From the NCBI GenBank assembly GCA_009775705.1, contig VSQE01000021.1:1-32960 (forward strand): a stretch of 32,960 nt of DNA, in the 5' to 3' direction. The notes beneath the pieces were generated by a model. That model was not told the DNA's origin. It worked only from the letters and a program-made list of their open reading frames with translations, and did not search any database. Below, one piece after another: positions 31,643 to 32,960 of this stretch; the stretch's first letter is position 1, and the number at the start of each line of letters is the position of its first letter. The translations under genes were made by a program, and so were the position numbers. Source of the stretch: Prevotellamassilia sp. (lineage in GTDB: Bacteria; Bacteroidota; Bacteroidia; Bacteroidales; Bacteroidaceae).

Positions 31643-32940
31643 CTTTCTTCCTGTTCCACAATGCTTCTCACCCTGCCCCGGCCCAGGAGTGTCTCGATGC
31701 GGTCGCCCGTTTTCAGACAGGCGGCATTGCGCACGGCCTTCCCGTTGCGCAGGGTCAGACTGAACCCCATTTCCAGAATGCGCTCGGGCTCGGACAGACG
31801 GACACTCTTTTCCAGATAAGCGAGTTTCTGTGTTTCGGCCGATAACTGCCGCTCCACCAAGCGATACATCCGTTCCCGGAGAAGTTCCAATCTCCGGTCT
31901 TCCTCCTCCAGCCTCCGGCATACCCGTGTTTCGAGCAGCGTATTCATCCGGAGAAGTCTTTCGCGTTCGCGACCGGTATAGCGGACGGCCGCCATTTGCA
32001 GGCGCTGTGCCGCATAGTCAAACCGGTTCCGGTTCTCCGCCATCAGCCGCCGCAGCGCCGATTCGAACCGTTCTTCCAGTTTTCCGACCAGTTCCATCTC
32101 CATCCGGCGCGAATCTACCAGAAACGCGGCCACCGCAGTCGGAGTTTTCAAGCGCGTATGGGCCACTACATCCAGTACCGTATCGTCACGCTCGTGTCCG
32201 ATGCCGGTCAGGACGGGCAGTGGAAACTGCGCGACATTGGCCGCCAGCAGATAAGTATCAAAACCGTTCAGGTCGCTCACAGCGCCACCGCCGCGGATAA
32301 TCACCACGGCATCCCAGCATTCCCTTTCCTCCGCAATGAGGTCCAGCGCGGAGATGATACTCTCCTCCACCCTGTCGCCCTGCATGGTCGCGGCAAAGAG
32401 ACGTGTCTCAAAAACAAAGCCGGACTGTTCCAGCTGATGCCGGAAATCGCCGTAACCGGCAGCCGTTCCGCTTGAGATGACGGCAATCCGTTCCAAAGGT
32501 CTCGGTAGCGGCAGCTCCTTGTTCAGGTCTATCACTCCCTCTTCGGACAGGCGGTCCAGAATCTCCTTTCTCTTCCGCGCCACATCACCCAATGTATAAG
32601 TAGGATCTATATCCGTCACATTCAGCGCATAGCCGTACAGTTCATGAAAACTGACCGTCACTTCGACCAGCACCTTCATTCCGGGAGCCAGCCGCCGGCC
32701 CGTCTCGCGCTCAAAATACGGTGCCAGCAAGGCATACGTATTGCGCCAGATATTTCCCCGCGCCTTCGCCACGAGCCGGTGTCCCGCAGGTTCTTTCTCC
32801 ACGAACTCTACATAGCAGTGGCCGCCGGCCGCCAGACGCACCTCACTCAGTTCGGCCGCCAGCCACAAGGGAGTGCGAAGTCCGGACTCCACCGTACTCT
32901 TCACCAGCAGGTTCAGGTCATAAAGTGAAAGCGGAGACAT
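31639..32940 (-). CDS. xseA: Exodeoxyribonuclease VII large subunit
   Basis: This is the catalytic subunit of exonuclease VII, which degrades single-stranded DNA. The 433 residues have an N-terminal OB-fold (about 1-105) and the catalytic core with VISSGTAAGYGDFRHQL, RGGGAVSDLNGFDTY and LTGIGHERDDTVLDVVAHTRLKTPT. A long coiled coil (about 275-390) and a beta-rich end follow. All core motifs are present. It is the first gene of a six-gene minus-strand run. The 20 bases upstream to the window edge contain AAA-AAG-AAG-TAG, possibly the end of a preceding gene, so the true operon may begin outside. Confidence 0.95.
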   Translation of the reverse strand: MSPLSLYDLNLLVKSTVESGLRTPLWLAAELSEVRLAAGGHCYVEFVEKEPAGHRLVAKARGNIWRNTYALLAPYFERETGRRLAPGMKVLVEVTVSFHELYGYALNVTDIDPTYTLGDVARKRKEILDRLSEEGVIDLNKELPLPRPLERIAVISSGTAAGYGDFRHQLEQSGFVFETRLFAATMQGDRVEESIISALDLIAEERECWDAVVIIRGGGAVSDLNGFDTYLLAANVAQFPLPVLTGIGHERDDTVLDVVAHTRLKTPTAVAAFLVDSRRMEMELVGKLEERFESALRRLMAENRNRFDYAAQRLQMAAVRYTGRERERLLRMNTLLETRVCRRLEEEDRRLELLRERMYRLVERQLSAETQKLAYLEKSVRLSEPERILEMGFSLTLRNGKAVRNAACLKTGDRIETLLGRGRVRSIVEQEER

Positions 32941-32960
32941 GCGGACGCTACTTCTTTTTC

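Overview
The window comes from a Bacteroidota (Bacteroidales) genome with G+C-rich coding sequence. Evidence for this: promoters of the Bacteroides type (-33 TTTG, about 19-20 bp, -7 TAnnTTTG) precede many genes. Shine-Dalgarno sequences are mostly absent. There is a Bacteroidales-type transcarbamylase (argF'), a TonB/ExbB/ExbD/ExbD cluster, a GH109-type protein, and several secreted lipoproteins. Genus cannot be settled from sequence alone.

Layout. (1) 1-1016: a 241-bp repeat (copy A) with its own promoter and terminator, then three phased 13-bp iterons and a promoter driving an internally deleted remnant of a DUF4143-type ATPase. (2) 1157-2119: argF' arginine-biosynthesis transcarbamylase, closed by a perfect terminator. 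(3) 2434-10010: a probable five-gene envelope/storage operon: class A penicillin-binding protein, kdsB, a secreted MORN-repeat protein, a branching enzyme and a polytopic membrane protein. (4) 10320-16106: exbB-exbD-exbD-tonB energising unit, followed by a PstS-like lipoprotein and a secreted TPR protein. (5) 16330-17976: GH109-type oxidoreductase-fold glycosidase with an odd Lys/Ala-rich tail. (6) 18186-20701, minus strand: OmpA-family protein plus vWA-domain lipoprotein, visibly more AT-rich than the neighbours. (7) 21019-25096: orphan LuxR-type regulator with a degenerate receiver, and a 1144-residue multidomain papain-like protein. (8) 25228-25788: TlpA-like thioredoxin lipoprotein. (9) 25990-26230: copy B of the 241-bp repeat, inverted relative to copy A. 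(10) 32940-26345, minus strand: xseA-xseB-trmB-mrp, then a TIM-barrel-like lipoprotein and a large secreted alpha-solenoid protein in the same probable operon.

How the genes fit together. Most of the window is core chromosome concerned with the cell envelope (murein, Kdo, TonB energy, OmpA anchoring, lipoproteins) and housekeeping (arginine, exonuclease VII, tRNA m7G46, Fe-S/Mrp). The least explained items are the collinear 241-bp inverted repeats that bracket about 26 kb, each apparently a tiny transcription unit followed by three 21-bp phased repeats. The others are the lipoprotein/solenoid pair, the vWA/OmpA pair, and the LuxR/protease pair. No rRNA, tRNA, CRISPR array, intact transposase or integrase was recognised. 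Assignments rest on reading motifs by eye; no database search was run.
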